A DNA stretch of 64,000 nt. Source: Achromobacter piechaudii NBRC 102461. GTDB lineage: Bacteria > Pseudomonadota > Gammaproteobacteria > Burkholderiales > Burkholderiaceae_B. Both the position numbers and the translations under genes were made by a program. Positions 9,061 to 18,924 of the stretch are shown here, one piece after another. The stretch covers positions 248,001 through 312,000 of the forward strand of contig NZ_BCTK01000014.1 in NCBI RefSeq assembly GCF_001571245.1, given 5' to 3'. Every line of letters begins with the position of its first letter. The first letter of the stretch is position 1. A model generated the notes under the pieces. It did no database searches and was not told the origin of the DNA. It saw only the letters and a list, made by a program, of their open reading frames with translations.

Positions 9061-9177
9061 ACGACAGAACGCCTGGCTGCGGCCCTGCCGAATGCGCGGT
9101 TTATCTCCGTAGACCGCCGAGTGACAGCGAACCCCCGCTTTCGGTTGCAGCCGGGCGTCCTTGACGCTCAGAAGGGA

Positions 9178-9199
9178 AGGGCCTCCAGATGGAGGCCCT
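9178..9199. terminator. Bidirectional hairpin between the porin gene and ilvA
   Basis: AGGGCCTCC, a four-base loop AGAT, and GGAGGCCCT form a nine-base-pair perfect stem. It lies between two convergent genes. On both strands it is followed by pyrimidine-rich but not pure T sequence (CTCTC on plus, TCCCTT on minus), so it is a plausible two-way terminator of moderate strength. Confidence 0.65.
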
Positions 9200-9222
9200 C
9201 TCGCATTGTGGCGGCGCGCTTC

Positions 9223-10731
9223 CTACAGGAACAGCTTGTAGGCGGGGTTGTCGGTTTCGTTCCAGTGCGGATAGCCCAGCTCGGCGACGAAGGTGCGGAA
9301 CTGTTTCTTGTCGGCGGGCGGGACCTGGATGCCGATCAGGATGCGGCCATAGTCGGCGCCCTGGTTGCGGTAGTGGAACAGGCTGATGTTCCAATCCGGA
9401 TTCATCGCATTCAAAAAGCGCATCAGCGCGCCCGGACGTTCCGGGAATTCAAAGCGGTACAGCAACTCATTGCGCGCCAGTGTCGAGCGCCCGCCCACCA
9501 TGTGACGCAGGTGCGTCTTGGCCATTTCGTCGTGGGTCAGGTCGAGCGTGTCAAAGCCGTGGCGACGGAAATTGGCGGCGATCTTGTCGGGCTCGGCGGC
9601 AGAGGACACCTGGATGCCCACGAACACGTGTGCGCGGTCCGCGTCGGAAATCCGATAGTTGAATTCCGTGACGCTGCGTTCGCCGACCAGTTCGCAAAAG
9701 CGGCGGAAGCTGCCGCGCTGTTCGGGCATGGTCACGGCGAAGACGGCTTCGCGCATTTCCCCCACTTCGGCGCGCTCGGCCACGAAGCGCAGGCGGTCGA
9801 AGTTCATGTTGGCGCCGCAGGCGATCGCCACCAGGGTCTTGCCTTTCAGGTTGTGCTCGGCCGCGTATTGCTTGGCGCCGGCCACCGCCATGGCGCCCGC
9901 CGGTTCCAGCACGCTGCGCGTGTCCTGGAATACGTCCTTGATCGCGGCGCAGATTGAATCCGTGTTCACCACCACGAAGTCGTCGACGTACTGGCGCGTG
10001 AGCTTGAAGGTTTCGGCGCCCACCATCTTGACGGCGGTGCCGTCCGAGAACAGCCCGACGTCATTGAGCTGAACACGACGCCCGGCCCGCACGCTGCGCA
10101 GCATGGCGTCGGAATCTTCGGTCTGCACGCCGATGATCTTGATCTCGGGACGCAGCTGCTTGATATAGGCGGCCACCCCGGAGATCAGCCCGCCGCCGCC
10201 GATGGCCACGAAGATGGCGTCGATCGGGCCGGGGTGCTGACGCAGGATCTCCATGCCCACCGTGCCCTGGCCCGCGATCACGTCGGGGTCGTCGAAGGGG
10301 TGCACGAAGGTCAGCTTTTCTTTCTTCTCAAGGATTTGCGCGTGCGCGTAGGCGTCGGTGAAGCTCTCGCCGGCCAGCACCACTTCGCCGCCAAGACGAC
10401 GCACCGCGTCGACCTTTACCTGCGGGCTGGTCGTGGGCATGACGATGACGGCGCGGCAACCCAGGCGGCTGGCGGCCAGCGCCACGCCTTGGGCGTGGTT
10501 GCCCGCCGAGGCCGCGATCACGCCCCGGTTCAAGGCGGCCGGCGTCAGGTTGGCCATCTTGTTGTACGCCCCGCGCAGCTTGAAGCTGAACACGGCCTGG
10601 GTGTCTTCGCGCTTGAGCAGCACCGTGTTCGAAATTCGCGCGGATAGCTGCGGAGCGGTTTCCAGCGGCGATTCAACCGCCACGTCGTAAACCTTCGAAG
10701 TCAGGATGCGTTTCAGATAATCAGTGGACAT
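9223..10731 (-). CDS. ilvA: Threonine ammonia-lyase, biosynthetic
   Basis: Deaminates threonine to 2-oxobutanoate, the first committed step of isoleucine synthesis; PLP-dependent and normally inhibited by isoleucine. The 502 residues match the biosynthetic type (E. coli IlvA is 514). The catalytic domain (1-320) carries the PLP lysine at K51 in SFKLRGAYNKM and the glycine-rich phosphate loop GGGGLISG near 185. Residues 325-500 hold two ACT-like regulatory segments, which the shorter catabolic TdcB lacks. The ATG at 10731 is chosen over a GTG four codons upstream because MSTDYLKRIL is the usual opening. No ilv neighbours are present; the gene is solitary. Confidence 0.95.
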   Translation of the reverse strand: MSTDYLKRILTSKVYDVAVESPLETAPQLSARISNTVLLKREDTQAVFSFKLRGAYNKMANLTPAALNRGVIAASAGNHAQGVALAASRLGCRAVIVMPTTSPQVKVDAVRRLGGEVVLAGESFTDAYAHAQILEKKEKLTFVHPFDDPDVIAGQGTVGMEILRQHPGPIDAIFVAIGGGGLISGVAAYIKQLRPEIKIIGVQTEDSDAMLRSVRAGRRVQLNDVGLFSDGTAVKMVGAETFKLTRQYVDDFVVVNTDSICAAIKDVFQDTRSVLEPAGAMAVAGAKQYAAEHNLKGKTLVAIACGANMNFDRLRFVAERAEVGEMREAVFAVTMPEQRGSFRRFCELVGERSVTEFNYRISDADRAHVFVGIQVSSAAEPDKIAANFRRHGFDTLDLTHDEMAKTHLRHMVGGRSTLARNELLYRFEFPERPGALMRFLNAMNPDWNISLFHYRNQGADYGRILIGIQVPPADKKQFRTFVAELGYPHWNETDNPAYKLFL

Positions 10732-10890
10732 GGACCCGCGCACAAGAGCAAAAGTGAGGACTGGGCGAGATTATTGCAGGGAAAGCCGCGTCGCCCGCAA
10801 GGTTTCTGGTGTCGATGCCGCTGCATGGACAGGCGCGGCCCGCTCAATTCCCGATCGTCATTCGACCGCGCGCGGCTACACTCGCTCCTC

Positions 10891-11427
10891 ATGGAAGAAA
10901 GCCTTTTATCCGCTATTCACTGGCTGTTGGGAGTGCTGGCATTGCCCTCGGTGGGCCTGTCCGCCATTTTCACGGTATCGCTGATCTCCGCCACCTTGCT
11001 GCCGCTGGGTTCCGAGCCGGCGGTATTCGGCTTCATCAAGCTGGCGCCCGATATGTTCTGGCCGGCCATCCTGGTGGCGACGGTGGGCAATACCGTGGGC
11101 GGCGCGATCAGCTACTGGATGGGCCTGGGCGCTGAAAAGGCCTATCAGCGCTGGAAGGAAAAGCATCCGCACCCGCATCCCGACGCGACCGAGAGCGGGC
11201 GGATGCGCGGCCGCTGGAACGAACGCGCGCATGACTGGCTGCATCGCATGGGCCCGCCGGCCCTGCTCTTGTCCTGGCTGCCCGCCGTGGGCGACCCGCT
11301 GTGCGCCGTGGCCGGATGGCTGCGACTGTCGTTCTGGCCCTGCATGCTCTATATGGCCATCGGCAAATTCATGCGCTACCTGGTCATGACGGCCGGCCTG
11401 CTGTGGTTTTTCCCCGGGCAGATCTAG
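10891..11427 (+). CDS. YqaA/DedA-like inner-membrane protein
   Basis: A 178-residue membrane protein of the YqaA branch of the DedA/SNARE-associated superfamily. The helices lie near residues 5-60, with a second hydrophobic region at about 115-175. The motif VGNTVGGAISYWMG near residue 68 is the family signature, and SWLPAVGDPLCAVAGWLR near 130 matches the conserved Pro/Gly/Asp block. DedA relatives are implicated in lipid transport and envelope homeostasis, but YqaA itself has no firm function. The ATG at 10891 is chosen because upstream codons are Arg-rich and not conserved. It lies divergent from ilvA. Confidence 0.8.
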   Translation: MEESLLSAIHWLLGVLALPSVGLSAIFTVSLISATLLPLGSEPAVFGFIKLAPDMFWPAILVATVGNTVGGAISYWMGLGAEKAYQRWKEKHPHPHPDATESGRMRGRWNERAHDWLHRMGPPALLLSWLPAVGDPLCAVAGWLRLSFWPCMLYMAIGKFMRYLVMTAGLLWFFPGQI

Positions 11428-11514
11428 CGCTGACTTCGAACTTAATCGGGGACGGTACATGCCGTCTTCCCCGCGCTTTTGGTCGGCTTCCCAGGGGTAT
11501 TTGGGGTCAAGTCC

Positions 11515-11531
11515 TGCCAATGGCATAAAAT
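11515..11531 (+). promoter_or_regulatory. Palindrome and possible -10 upstream of the DUF3683 oxidoreductase gene
   Basis: TGCCA-A-TGGCA (11515-11525) is a perfect 5-1-5 palindrome directly abutting TAAAAT (11526-11531), a reasonable -10 element, about 28 bases before the ATG at 11559. No good -35 is present, which suggests that expression may depend on an activator at or near the palindrome. Both parts are inference. Confidence 0.35.
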
Positions 11532-11558
11532 AATTTTTTATGGGCCCCTCTTGCCGCC

Positions 11559-14500
11559 ATGAACGCCCCTCTCGCCAGCCACATCTTGAACGGGGCGATG
11601 CCGCCCGCGACTCCCGCGCGATTGCGCGAAATCCCCTACAACTACACGTCGTTTTCCGACCGCGAAATTGTCGGCCGGCTGTTGGGCGATGACGCCTGGA
11701 GCCTGCTTAGCGATCTGCGCGGCGAACGCCGTACAGGCCGCTCCGCGCGGATGCTGTACGAAGTGCTGGGCGATATCTGGGTGGTGCGCCGCAACCCCTA
11801 CCTGCAGGACGACCTGCTGGACAACCCGAAGCGCCGCAAGCAGCTGATCGATGCGCTGCATCATCGCCTGAGCGAGATCGACCGCCGCCGCGAGCCGGGT
11901 TCGCCCACGGAAGAAGGCCACGATCCGCACCGCGACGAAAAGGTGGTGGGCCTGCTGGCCCGCGCCCGGTCCGCCATTGCTGCCTTCGAAGGTGAGTTCG
12001 ACCAGACCACCATGATGCGCAAGCAAGCGCAGAAGGTGTTGGGCCGCATCACCGCGCGCGACAACATCAAGTTCGACGGCCTGTCGCGCGTGTCGCACGT
12101 GACGGACGCGACCGACTGGCGCGTGGAATACCCGTTCGTGGTGCTGACCCCCGACTCCGAAGACGAGATCGCCGCGCTGGTCACCGCCTGTATCGAGCTG
12201 GGCCTGACCATCGTCCCGCGCGGCGGCGGCACCGGCTACACGGGCGGCGCCATCCCGCTGACCTGGAAGTCGGCCGTCATCAATACCGAAAAATTCGACA
12301 AGCTGGGCAAGGTCGAGTCCTGTATCTTGCCCGGCCTGACCGAGCCCGTGGCCGTCATCCATGCCGGCGCAGGCGTCGTGACCAAGCGGGTGTCCGAAGC
12401 GGCCGAAGCCGCGGGCTTCGTCTTCGCCGTGGATCCCACGTCGGCCGAAGCGTCGTGCGTGGGCGGCAACATCGCCATGAACGCCGGCGGCAAGAAAGCC
12501 GTGCTGTGGGGCACCGCGCTGGACAACCTGGCCTGGTGGCGCATGGTCGATCCGGACGGCAACTGGCTGGAAGTCACCCGCCTGGACCACAACATGGGCA
12601 AGATCCATGACGTGGAGCTGGCCCGCTTCGAACTCAAGTGGTTCGATGGCAAGGGCAAGCCCGGCGAACGCCTGCTCAAGACCGAGACGCTGGAAATCAA
12701 GGGCCGCGTGTTCCGCAAGGAAGGGCTGGGCAAGGACGTCACCGATAAATTCCTGGCGGGCCTGCCGGGCATCCAGAAAGAAGGTTGCGACGGCCTGATC
12801 ACGTCGGCGCGCTGGGTGCTGCACCGCATGCCGCGCCACACGCGCACGGTCTGCATGGAATTCTTCGGACAGGCGCGCGATGCCATCCCGTCGATTGTCG
12901 AGGTCAAGGGCTATCTGGACGGCGAAGGAAAAGCGCGTGGCGCCATCCTGGCCGGCTTGGAGCATCTGGACGAACGCTATCTGCGCGCGGTCGGCTACGC
13001 CACCAAGAGCAAGCGCGGCGTGCTGCCCAAGATGGTCCTGATCGGCGACATCGTCGGTGACGACGATGCCGCCGTGGCCGCCGCCGCCAGCGAAGTCGTG
13101 CGCCTGGCCAACACGCGCCACGGCGAAGGCTTCGTGGCCGTCAGCCCCGAGGCGCGCAAGAAATTCTGGCTGGACCGTTCGCGCACCGCCGCGATCGCGC
13201 GCCACACCAACGCCTTCAAGATCAACGAAGACGTGGTGATCCCGCTGCCCCGCATGGGCGAATACACGGATCACATCGAACGCATCAACATCGAGCTGTC
13301 CACGAGCAACAAGCTCAAGCTGCTGGGCGCGCTGGATGCCTACCTGTGCACGCCGCTGCCGGTGGGCAAGGCGGACGATGCCGACATCGAAAGCACGCGC
13401 GCCGAGGTGCTGGCTGAACGCACGCGCCAGGCGCTGGAGCTGCTGGGCGGCGTGCGCCAACGCTGGCAATGGCTGCTGGACAACCTGGACCTGCCGCTGG
13501 CGCAGGCGCTGCCTGAACTGCAAGGGCTGGGCCTGGGCGACGTGCACGCCACCCTGACCGACCGTCTGGCCGCGCAACCCACCGCGCGCGTGTTCGACGT
13601 GGTGCAGGACCGCACGATCCGCGTGTCCTGGAAGACGGAAGTGCTGGCTGGCCTGCAACGCGCGTTCTCGGGCGCGTCTTACAAGAAGATCGTTGACGAA
13701 CTCATCGCCATCCACGGCCGTGTGCTGAAAAGCCGCGTGTTCGTGGCGCTGCACATGCACGCGGGCGACGGCAACGTGCACACCAACATCCCGGTCAACT
13801 CGGACGACTACGAAATGCTGCGCGAGGCCCATCAGGCCGTCGACCGCATCATGCAGATCGCCCGCGACCTGGACGGCGTGATCTCCGGCGAACACGGCAT
13901 CGGCCTGACCAAGTACGAGTTCCTGACGGAAGCCGAACTGGCCCCGTTCCAGGACTACAAGCGCCGCGTCGATCCCAACGGCCACTTCAACGCCGGCAAG
14001 CTGATGCCCGGCGCCGACCTGCGCCACGCCTGGACGCCCAGCTTCAACCTGATGGGCCACGAGTCGCTGATCATGCAGCAAAGCGACATCGGCGCAATCT
14101 CGGAGTCGATCAAGGACTGCCTGCGTTGCGGCAAGTGCAAGCCGGTGTGCGCCACCCACGTGCCGCGCGCCAACCTGCTGTATTCGCCCCGCAACAAGAT
14201 CCTGGCGACGTCCTTGCTGGTCGAAGCCTTCCTGTACGAAGAGCAGACCCGGCGCGGCGTCAGCCTGAAGCACTGGGAAGAATTCGAGGACGTGGCCGAC
14301 CACTGCACGGTCTGCCACAAGTGCTACAACCCCTGTCCGGTCGATATCGACTTTGGCGACGTGTCGATGAACATGCGCGCCGTGCTGCGCCGCATGGGCC
14401 GCAAGTCGTTCAACCCGGGCACGGCCAGCGCGATGTTCTTTTTGAACGCCAAGGACCCGGCCACCATCAACGCCACCCGCAAGGCGATGGTGGGCGTGGG

Positions 14501-15518
14501 CTACAAGGTGCAGCGCGCGGCGCATGACCTGTTCTCGGGCCTGGTCAAGAAGCAGACGGCCAAGCCGCCCGCCACCGTCGGCAAGCCGCCGCTGCGCGAG
14601 CAGGTCATTCACTTCGTGAACAAGAAGATGCCGGGCGGCTTGCCCAAGCAGGCGGCGCGCAAGCTGCTGGACATCGAAGACGCCAACTACGTGCCGATCA
14701 TCCGCGACCCCAAGGGCACGACGGCCGACACGGAAGCGGTGTTCTATTTCCCGGGTTGCGGTTCAGAACGCCTGTTCTCGCAAGTGGGGCTGGCGACCCA
14801 GGCGATGCTCTGGCACGCCGGCGTGCAGACCGTGCTGCCTCCGGGCTACCTGTGCTGCGGCTATCCCCAGCGCGGCAACGGCATGACGGACAAGGCCGAG
14901 CAGATCATCACCGACAACCGCGTGCTGTTCCACCGGGTCGCCAATACGCTGAACTACCTGGATATCAAGACGGTGGTGGTCAGCTGCGGCACCTGTTATG
15001 ACCAGCTGGCGGGGTATGAATTCGACAAGATCTTCCCCGGCTGCCGCCTGATCGACATCCATGAATACCTGCTGGAAAAGGGTATCAAGCTGGAAGGCGC
15101 CAAGGGCGTGCGCTACATGTATCACGACCCCTGCCACACCCCGATGAAGCTGCAAGAGCCCATGAAGACGGTGCGCGCGCTGGTGGGCGACGAGGCCATC
15201 AAGAGCGACCGTTGCTGCGGCGAATCGGGCACGCTGGCGGTGAGCCGGCCGGACATCTCCACGCAGGTTCGTTTCCGCAAGCAGGAAGAGTTGCTCAAGG
15301 GCGACGCCGCGCTGCGTGGCGACGGCTTCACCGGCGATGTGAAGGTGCTGACGTCGTGCCCGTCTTGCCTGCAAGGCTTGTCGCGCTATGAAGGCGACAC
15401 CAAGATGGAAGCGGATTACATCGTCGTCGAGATGGCCCGCCATATCCTGGGCGAAGGCTGGATGGAAGACTACGTCAAGCGCGCCAACGCAGGCGGTATC
15501 GAGCGCGTGCTGGTGTAA
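11559..15518 (+). CDS. Giant FAD/Fe-S oxidoreductase (DUF3683, GlcD/Dld-like, CCG domains)
   Basis: A 1319-residue multidomain flavoprotein. Residues 1-130 match the DUF3683 N-terminal region. A PCMH-type FAD-binding domain follows at about 185-420 ([30 protein letters not shown]). The C-terminal FAD-oxidase cap is at about 650-830, with [14 protein letters not shown] and [13 protein letters not shown]. Two 4Fe-4S clusters follow ([11 protein letters not shown] near 854; [12 protein letters not shown] near 916), then two CCG repeats (FPGCG...CCGYP near 1065-1105; HDPCH...CCGESG near 1190-1225). This is the GlcD-plus-GlcF layout in one chain, expected to oxidise a D-2-hydroxyacid such as D-lactate and pass electrons to the quinone pool. 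The substrate is not determinable here. The gene is monocistronic with a strong terminator after it. Confidence 0.88.
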   Translation: MNAPLASHILNGAMPPATPARLREIPYNYTSFSDREIVGRLLGDDAWSLLSDLRGERRTGRSARMLYEVLGDIWVVRRNPYLQDDLLDNPKRRKQLIDALHHRLSEIDRRREPGSPTEEGHDPHRDEKVVGLLARARSAIAAFEGEFDQTTMMRKQAQKVLGRITARDNIKFDGLSRVSHVTDATDWRVEYPFVVLTPDSEDEIAALVTACIELGLTIVPRGGGTGYTGGAIPLTWKSAVINTEKFDKLGKVESCILPGLTEPVAVIHAGAGVVTKRVSEAAEAAGFVFAVDPTSAEASCVGGNIAMNAGGKKAVLWGTALDNLAWWRMVDPDGNWLEVTRLDHNMGKIHDVELARFELKWFDGKGKPGERLLKTETLEIKGRVFRKEGLGKDVTDKFLAGLPGIQKEGCDGLITSARWVLHRMPRHTRTVCMEFFGQARDAIPSIVEVKGYLDGEGKARGAILAGLEHLDERYLRAVGYATKSKRGVLPKMVLIGDIVGDDDAAVAAAASEVVRLANTRHGEGFVAVSPEARKKFWLDRSRTAAIARHTNAFKINEDVVIPLPRMGEYTDHIERINIELSTSNKLKLLGALDAYLCTPLPVGKADDADIESTRAEVLAERTRQALELLGGVRQRWQWLLDNLDLPLAQALPELQGLGLGDVHATLTDRLAAQPTARVFDVVQDRTIRVSWKTEVLAGLQRAFSGASYKKIVDELIAIHGRVLKSRVFVALHMHAGDGNVHTNIPVNSDDYEMLREAHQAVDRIMQIARDLDGVISGEHGIGLTKYEFLTEAELAPFQDYKRRVDPNGHFNAGKLMPGADLRHAWTPSFNLMGHESLIMQQSDIGAISESIKDCLRCGKCKPVCATHVPRANLLYSPRNKILATSLLVEAFLYEEQTRRGVSLKHWEEFEDVADHCTVCHKCYNPCPVDIDFGDVSMNMRAVLRRMGRKSFNPGTASAMFFLNAKDPATINATRKAMVGVGYKVQRAAHDLFSGLVKKQTAKPPATVGKPPLREQVIHFVNKKMPGGLPKQAARKLLDIEDANYVPIIRDPKGTTADTEAVFYFPGCGSERLFSQVGLATQAMLWHAGVQTVLPPGYLCCGYPQRGNGMTDKAEQIITDNRVLFHRVANTLNYLDIKTVVVSCGTCYDQLAGYEFDKIFPGCRLIDIHEYLLEKGIKLEGAKGVRYMYHDPCHTPMKLQEPMKTVRALVGDEAIKSDRCCGESGTLAVSRPDISTQVRFRKQEELLKGDAALRGDGFTGDVKVLTSCPSCLQGLSRYEGDTKMEADYIVVEMARHILGEGWMEDYVKRANAGGIERVLV

Positions 15519-15581
15519 GGCGCGGCGCGCGTCGGGGCGAATCTCTTTGCCCTGGCCGCGCGTAACCGACCCGGATGGGCC

Positions 15582-15618
15582 AAAAAAAACCCGCGTTCAG
15601 CGATGAACGCGGGTTTTT
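15582..15618. terminator. Strong bidirectional intrinsic terminator
   Basis: A thirteen-base-pair stem (AAAACCCGCGTTC with GAACGCGGGTTTT) and six-base loop, with T residues to 15618 on the plus strand and A residues back to 15582, which read as T on the minus strand. It terminates both the giant oxidoreductase gene and the convergent Bug gene. Confidence 0.93.
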
Positions 15619-15633
15619 CATTGTCTTGCCGGA

Positions 15634-16602
15634 TCACTCAAGCTTGATGTTCGCCTTCTTGATCACGTCGGCCCAGGCGCTGCGCTCCTGTTCGGCGTAG
15701 GCCTTGAAGTCCTGCGCGGACATCGGCATCGGGATCACGCCCATGTCGAGCATCTTCTGCGACACGGCGGGGCTTTTCAGCGTGGCGTCCAGATCGGCCG
15801 ACAGCTTTTTCACCACGGCTTCCGGCAAGCCGGCCGGGCCGACCAGGCCTTGCCAGGCGTAAGCCGTGAAGTTGGCCACGCCTTGTTCGGCCATCGTCGG
15901 CGTGTCCGGCAGCACCGACACGCGTTCCGGCGTGGCGGCGGCCAGCACGCGCAGCTTGCCGGCCTTGACGTTGGGCAGCCCCGAGGCCAGGTCGATGAAC
16001 ATCACGTCCACCTGTCCGCCCAGCAGATCCTGAATGGCGGGCGCCGCGCCCTTGTAGGGCACGTGCAGCAGGTTGGCGCCCGTGCGCTGCTTGAACAGCT
16101 CAAGCGCCAGATGGTGGGGCGAGCCCGCGCCGGCGGATGCCGCCGTCAGTTTGCCCGGCTCTTTCTTGGCGGCGGCCAGCACGTCTTCGACCGTCTTGTA
16201 GGGCGAATTCACGTTCACGGCCAGCAGCAGCGGAAACTTGGCGATGCCGCCGATGTAGGTGAACTTGGCCGGGTCGTAGGACAGCTTGGCGTAGAGCGAC
16301 GAATTGAACGCCAGGGTGCCCGAGTCCGCCGTGCCGACCATGTAGCCATTGGGTTCGGCTTGGGCGATGGCGGTGGCGCCGATGATGGTGGCCGCGCCGG
16401 GGCGGTTTTCCACCACGATGGTCTGACCCAGGGACTTTTCAAGGCCGCTGGCGACCGTGCGCGCGACCACGTCGGAGCCGCCGCCAGCCGGGTACGGCAC
16501 GATCCAGCGGACGGGTTGGGTGGGCCAGGATTGGGCGGATGCCGTGGCGGTGGCCAACGACAGGGCAGCCAGCGCCAACAGGCGCCGTGCGGAATGTTGC
16601 AT
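15634..16602 (-). CDS. Bug-family (TctC) periplasmic substrate-binding protein
   Basis: A 322-residue tripartite tricarboxylate transporter receptor. The signal peptide covers about residues 1-23 (SLATATASA), and the mature chain opens WPTQPVRWIVPYPAGGGSD, the Bug hallmark that begins the first ligand-binding loop. The second conserved loop, SAGAGSPHHL near 155, replaces the common GxGS pattern. Bug proteins bind carboxylates or amides in the periplasm. No TctA or TctB permease genes are nearby, which is usual for the many orphan Bug genes of Bordetella and Achromobacter. A GAGGAG ribosome-binding site supports the ATG at 16602. Substrate unknown. Confidence 0.9.
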   Translation of the reverse strand: MQHSARRLLALAALSLATATASAQSWPTQPVRWIVPYPAGGGSDVVARTVASGLEKSLGQTIVVENRPGAATIIGATAIAQAEPNGYMVGTADSGTLAFNSSLYAKLSYDPAKFTYIGGIAKFPLLLAVNVNSPYKTVEDVLAAAKKEPGKLTAASAGAGSPHHLALELFKQRTGANLLHVPYKGAAPAIQDLLGGQVDVMFIDLASGLPNVKAGKLRVLAAATPERVSVLPDTPTMAEQGVANFTAYAWQGLVGPAGLPEAVVKKLSADLDATLKSPAVSQKMLDMGVIPMPMSAQDFKAYAEQERSAWADVIKKANIKLE

Positions 16603-16715
16603 GGGGTGTCTCCTCGTGCGGGATCAAAGATTGAGCGCGACGCTGCCGGTCGTGTTCTGCGCCGTCAGTCCGCGTCGCTATTTTTTGCGCAGCCATTATG
16701 CTCGCGTTCCCAGCG

Positions 16716-16738
16716 AAAAGGGGGCCGCGTGGCCCCCT
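16716..16738 (-). terminator. Intrinsic terminator after yggS
   Basis: An eight-base-pair GC stem (AGGGGGCC with GGCCCCCT on the plus strand) and a four-base loop. Four A residues precede it on plus and read as a short T run on the minus strand. It lies 25 bases beyond the yggS stop. The U-tract is short, so it may also need pausing from the very stable stem. Confidence 0.75.
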
Positions 16739-16762
16739 GTTTTCCCGCATCAACGCGCCTGT

Positions 16763-17482
16763 CTACTGCGCGTCGGGGTAGGTGCGCGCGCCGAAAATCG
16801 CGGTGCCGATGCGCACTTCCGTCGAGCCTTCCTCGATGGCCAGTTCGAAGTCGCCGCTCATGCCCATCGACAGGCGGTCCAGCGAAACGCCCTCGATGTT
16901 TTCCGCCCGTAGGCTGTCACGCAGCGTGCGCAAGGCGCGAAAGCAGGCCCGCACGGCGTCGGGATCGGGCGAATTGACCGCCAGCGTCATCAGGCCCTGC
17001 ACGCGCAGCGTCGGAAATTCCGCCGCGATGCGGCGCAGGAACGCGGACACGTCTTCCGGGGCCATGCCGAACTTGCTGGGCTCGGTGGACGTCTTCACCT
17101 GGACCAGCACGTCCAGGGTGCGGCCTTCGTTCAGCAGGCGGCGGTGCAATGCTTCTGCCAGGTCGACGCGGTCCAGCGATTGCACCTCGTCGGCGTCGCG
17201 CGCGGCGTCCTTGGCCTTGTTGGTCTGTAGATGGCCGATCAGCACCCATTGCAGGCCCTGGCCGGCCAGGGCGGCGGCCTTCTGCCGCAGTTCCTGGGTC
17301 TTGTTCTCGCCAAAGCGGGTCATGCCCAGCGCCATGGCTTCGCGGATCGCGTCCACCTCGAAGGTCTTGCTGACCGGCAGCAGCACCACGCTGTCCGGGC
17401 TGCGTCCGGCGCGCGCGCAGGCGTCGGCAATGCGTTGGTGGATGCGGGCGATGCGCCCGGCCATGGTGTCTTGGACGGTCAT
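16763..17482 (-). CDS. yggS: PLP homeostasis protein YggS/PROSC family
   Basis: A 239-residue fold-type III PLP-binding protein with no separate catalytic domain. It buffers pyridoxal phosphate and affects amino-acid pools in E. coli. The PLP lysine is K39 in LLPVSKT, and further signatures are RFGENKTQE near 58 and IGHLQTNKAK near 83, with GMSGDFELAIEEGSTEVRIG near 205-225 forming the phosphate pocket. AGAGAG upstream supports the ATG. It is transcribed away from the PLP-dependent aminotransferase at 17683, so two PLP-linked genes share an intergenic region. The commonly adjacent proC and yggT are absent here. Confidence 0.93.
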   Translation of the reverse strand: MTVQDTMAGRIARIHQRIADACARAGRSPDSVVLLPVSKTFEVDAIREAMALGMTRFGENKTQELRQKAAALAGQGLQWVLIGHLQTNKAKDAARDADEVQSLDRVDLAEALHRRLLNEGRTLDVLVQVKTSTEPSKFGMAPEDVSAFLRRIAAEFPTLRVQGLMTLAVNSPDPDAVRACFRALRTLRDSLRAENIEGVSLDRLSMGMSGDFELAIEEGSTEVRIGTAIFGARTYPDAQ

Positions 17483-17541
17483 GCAGCTCTCTTGCAGGAA
17501 CAGGATGTCCCATAGTGTAGGACCCCGCGCGATCGTTTCGC

Positions 17542-17591
17542 CACACGTGGTGTGACGGTCGTTGACCCTGCGTAATACGCAGGCTTAGAAT
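17542..17591 (+). promoter_or_regulatory. Promoter of the aminotransferase gene with two embedded dyads
   Basis: TTGACC (17562-17567), an 18-base spacer and TAGAAT (17586-17591) form a good sigma-70 promoter. Inside the spacer lies a perfect palindrome, CTGCGTA-A-TACGCAG (17568-17582). A second dyad, CACAC-GTG-GTGTG (17542-17554), sits just upstream of the -35. The first dyad would block polymerase if bound, the second is well placed for an activator or a second operator. No regulator gene is adjacent on the plus side. Confidence 0.65.
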
Positions 17592-17682
17592 TTGCGGAGA
17601 TTTGTTTATATTTCAATGTTCTATGCCCTCCGGCGCCGCCCCAGCGGGCGACACGGTCTTCCACCTTCCCCAGTCTCCCGCC

Positions 17683-18924
17683 ATGTCCAGCGCTGCGCCA
17701 GAATACGCCTTTGCCACGCCTTTCCTGAATCCCCCCGCCTCTCCCATCCGATCGCTCATGCCGTATGCCTTGCGGCCCGGCACGATTTCGCTGGCTGGCG
17801 GCTATCCTGCGCAAGAATTGTTCGACGTCGAGGGCTTGTCGATCGCCTCCAACCAGGTCCTGTCACGCCTGGGCGCCTGCCTGCAATATTCCAATATCGA
17901 CGGGCAGGCCAGCCTGCGCAACGAACTGGCGCGCCTGTCCGCCGCGCGCGGCCTGCATTGCAACGCCGACACCGAGCTGGTTGTCACGGGCGGATCGCAG
18001 CAAGCGCTGGCGTTGCTGACCCGCGTGATGCTGCAACCGGGCGATCACGCCATCATTGAATCGCCGGCCTTCCCCAATTCTGTCCAGGCCCTGCGCTACA
18101 CCGGCGCCACCGTGCACACCGTGGCCTCGGGGCCGGACGGCATCGACGTGGACGCGCTGGATGAGCTGGCCGCGCGGGTCAAACCCAAGATGGTTTGCGT
18201 GGTGGCCTCGTTCTCGAACCCGTGCGGCGCGACCATTTCGCGTCAGCGCCGCCTGCGTTTGCTGGAGCTGGCCGTCAAACATCGCTTCCTGATCGTTGAA
18301 GACGACCCCTACAGCGAATTGCGCTTTGCCGGCGAGGCGGTGCCCCCCATCGCGGCGCTGGCCGAAGGCGAAGCGCGCCACTGGGCGGTGTACCTGGCCA
18401 GCATGTCCAAGACCATGGCGCCGGCGCTGCGCATCGGTTGGCTGATCGCCCCGCCCGAAATCCGTCGCCGCTGCGTCAGCGCCAAGGCGGCCGACGACAT
18501 GGCCTCATCGGCGTGGATCCAGGAAGTGGTGGCGCAGTATCTGGCCAATGGCCGCTACGACGAGCATGTGCCGCGCATCCGCGCTGCCTATGGCCTGCGT
18601 TGCGACGCGATGGCCGAGTCGCTGGCCCGTGAACTGGACGGCCGCGTCAGCTTCAGCAAGCCCGAGGGCGGCATGTTCTTCTGGGCGCGCCTGACGGGCG
18701 ATGTCGACGCTACGCGCCTGCTGCCCTACGCCATCGAACATGAAGTGGTCTACGTTCCGGGCAAGGCGTTCTACGCCAATGCCGAGCAGGCCGACCTGTT
18801 TGCCATGCGCATGTCGTTCGCCACCATGAACGAGGCGGAAATCGCCCAGGGCATGGTGCGCCTGGGCCGCGCGCTGGACGCGTGCCAAGCCAACGAACCC
18901 GTGTCGATTTCGTTGGCCGCCTGA
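17683..18924 (+). CDS. PLP-dependent aminotransferase, class I/II (2-aminoadipate type)
   Basis: A fold-type I aminotransferase of about 413 residues, close to the LysN/2-aminoadipate and kynurenine aminotransferase group that is also fused in MocR regulators. Here there is no helix-turn-helix domain. Visible features are SLAGGYPAQELF near 41, VTGGSQQALALL near 103 and SFSNPCGATIS near 180, where the Asn-Pro contacts PLP. EDDPYSELRF follows near 207, with the Schiff-base lysine in SMSKTMAPALRIGW near 243. The start is uncertain: neither 17683 nor an in-frame ATG at 17623 has a good ribosome-binding site, and the predicted promoter would fit either. The substrate amino acid cannot be read from sequence. 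Confidence 0.88.
   Translation: MSSAAPEYAFATPFLNPPASPIRSLMPYALRPGTISLAGGYPAQELFDVEGLSIASNQVLSRLGACLQYSNIDGQASLRNELARLSAARGLHCNADTELVVTGGSQQALALLTRVMLQPGDHAIIESPAFPNSVQALRYTGATVHTVASGPDGIDVDALDELAARVKPKMVCVVASFSNPCGATISRQRRLRLLELAVKHRFLIVEDDPYSELRFAGEAVPPIAALAEGEARHWAVYLASMSKTMAPALRIGWLIAPPEIRRRCVSAKAADDMASSAWIQEVVAQYLANGRYDEHVPRIRAAYGLRCDAMAESLARELDGRVSFSKPEGGMFFWARLTGDVDATRLLPYAIEHEVVYVPGKAFYANAEQADLFAMRMSFATMNEAEIAQGMVRLGRALDACQANEPVSISLAA

Noticed and set aside
9223..10731. ilvA as a catabolic threonine dehydratase (tdcB)
   Set aside because: The chain is 502 residues with a C-terminal regulatory half, whereas catabolic enzymes are about 330 residues.
11538..14612. A 1024-codon minus-strand frame under the giant oxidoreductase gene
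   Set aside because: It is His/Gln/Arg/Ala-rich low-complexity sequence typical of the complement of a high-GC gene, with no family motif; the plus-strand gene has clear FAD and Fe-S motifs throughout.
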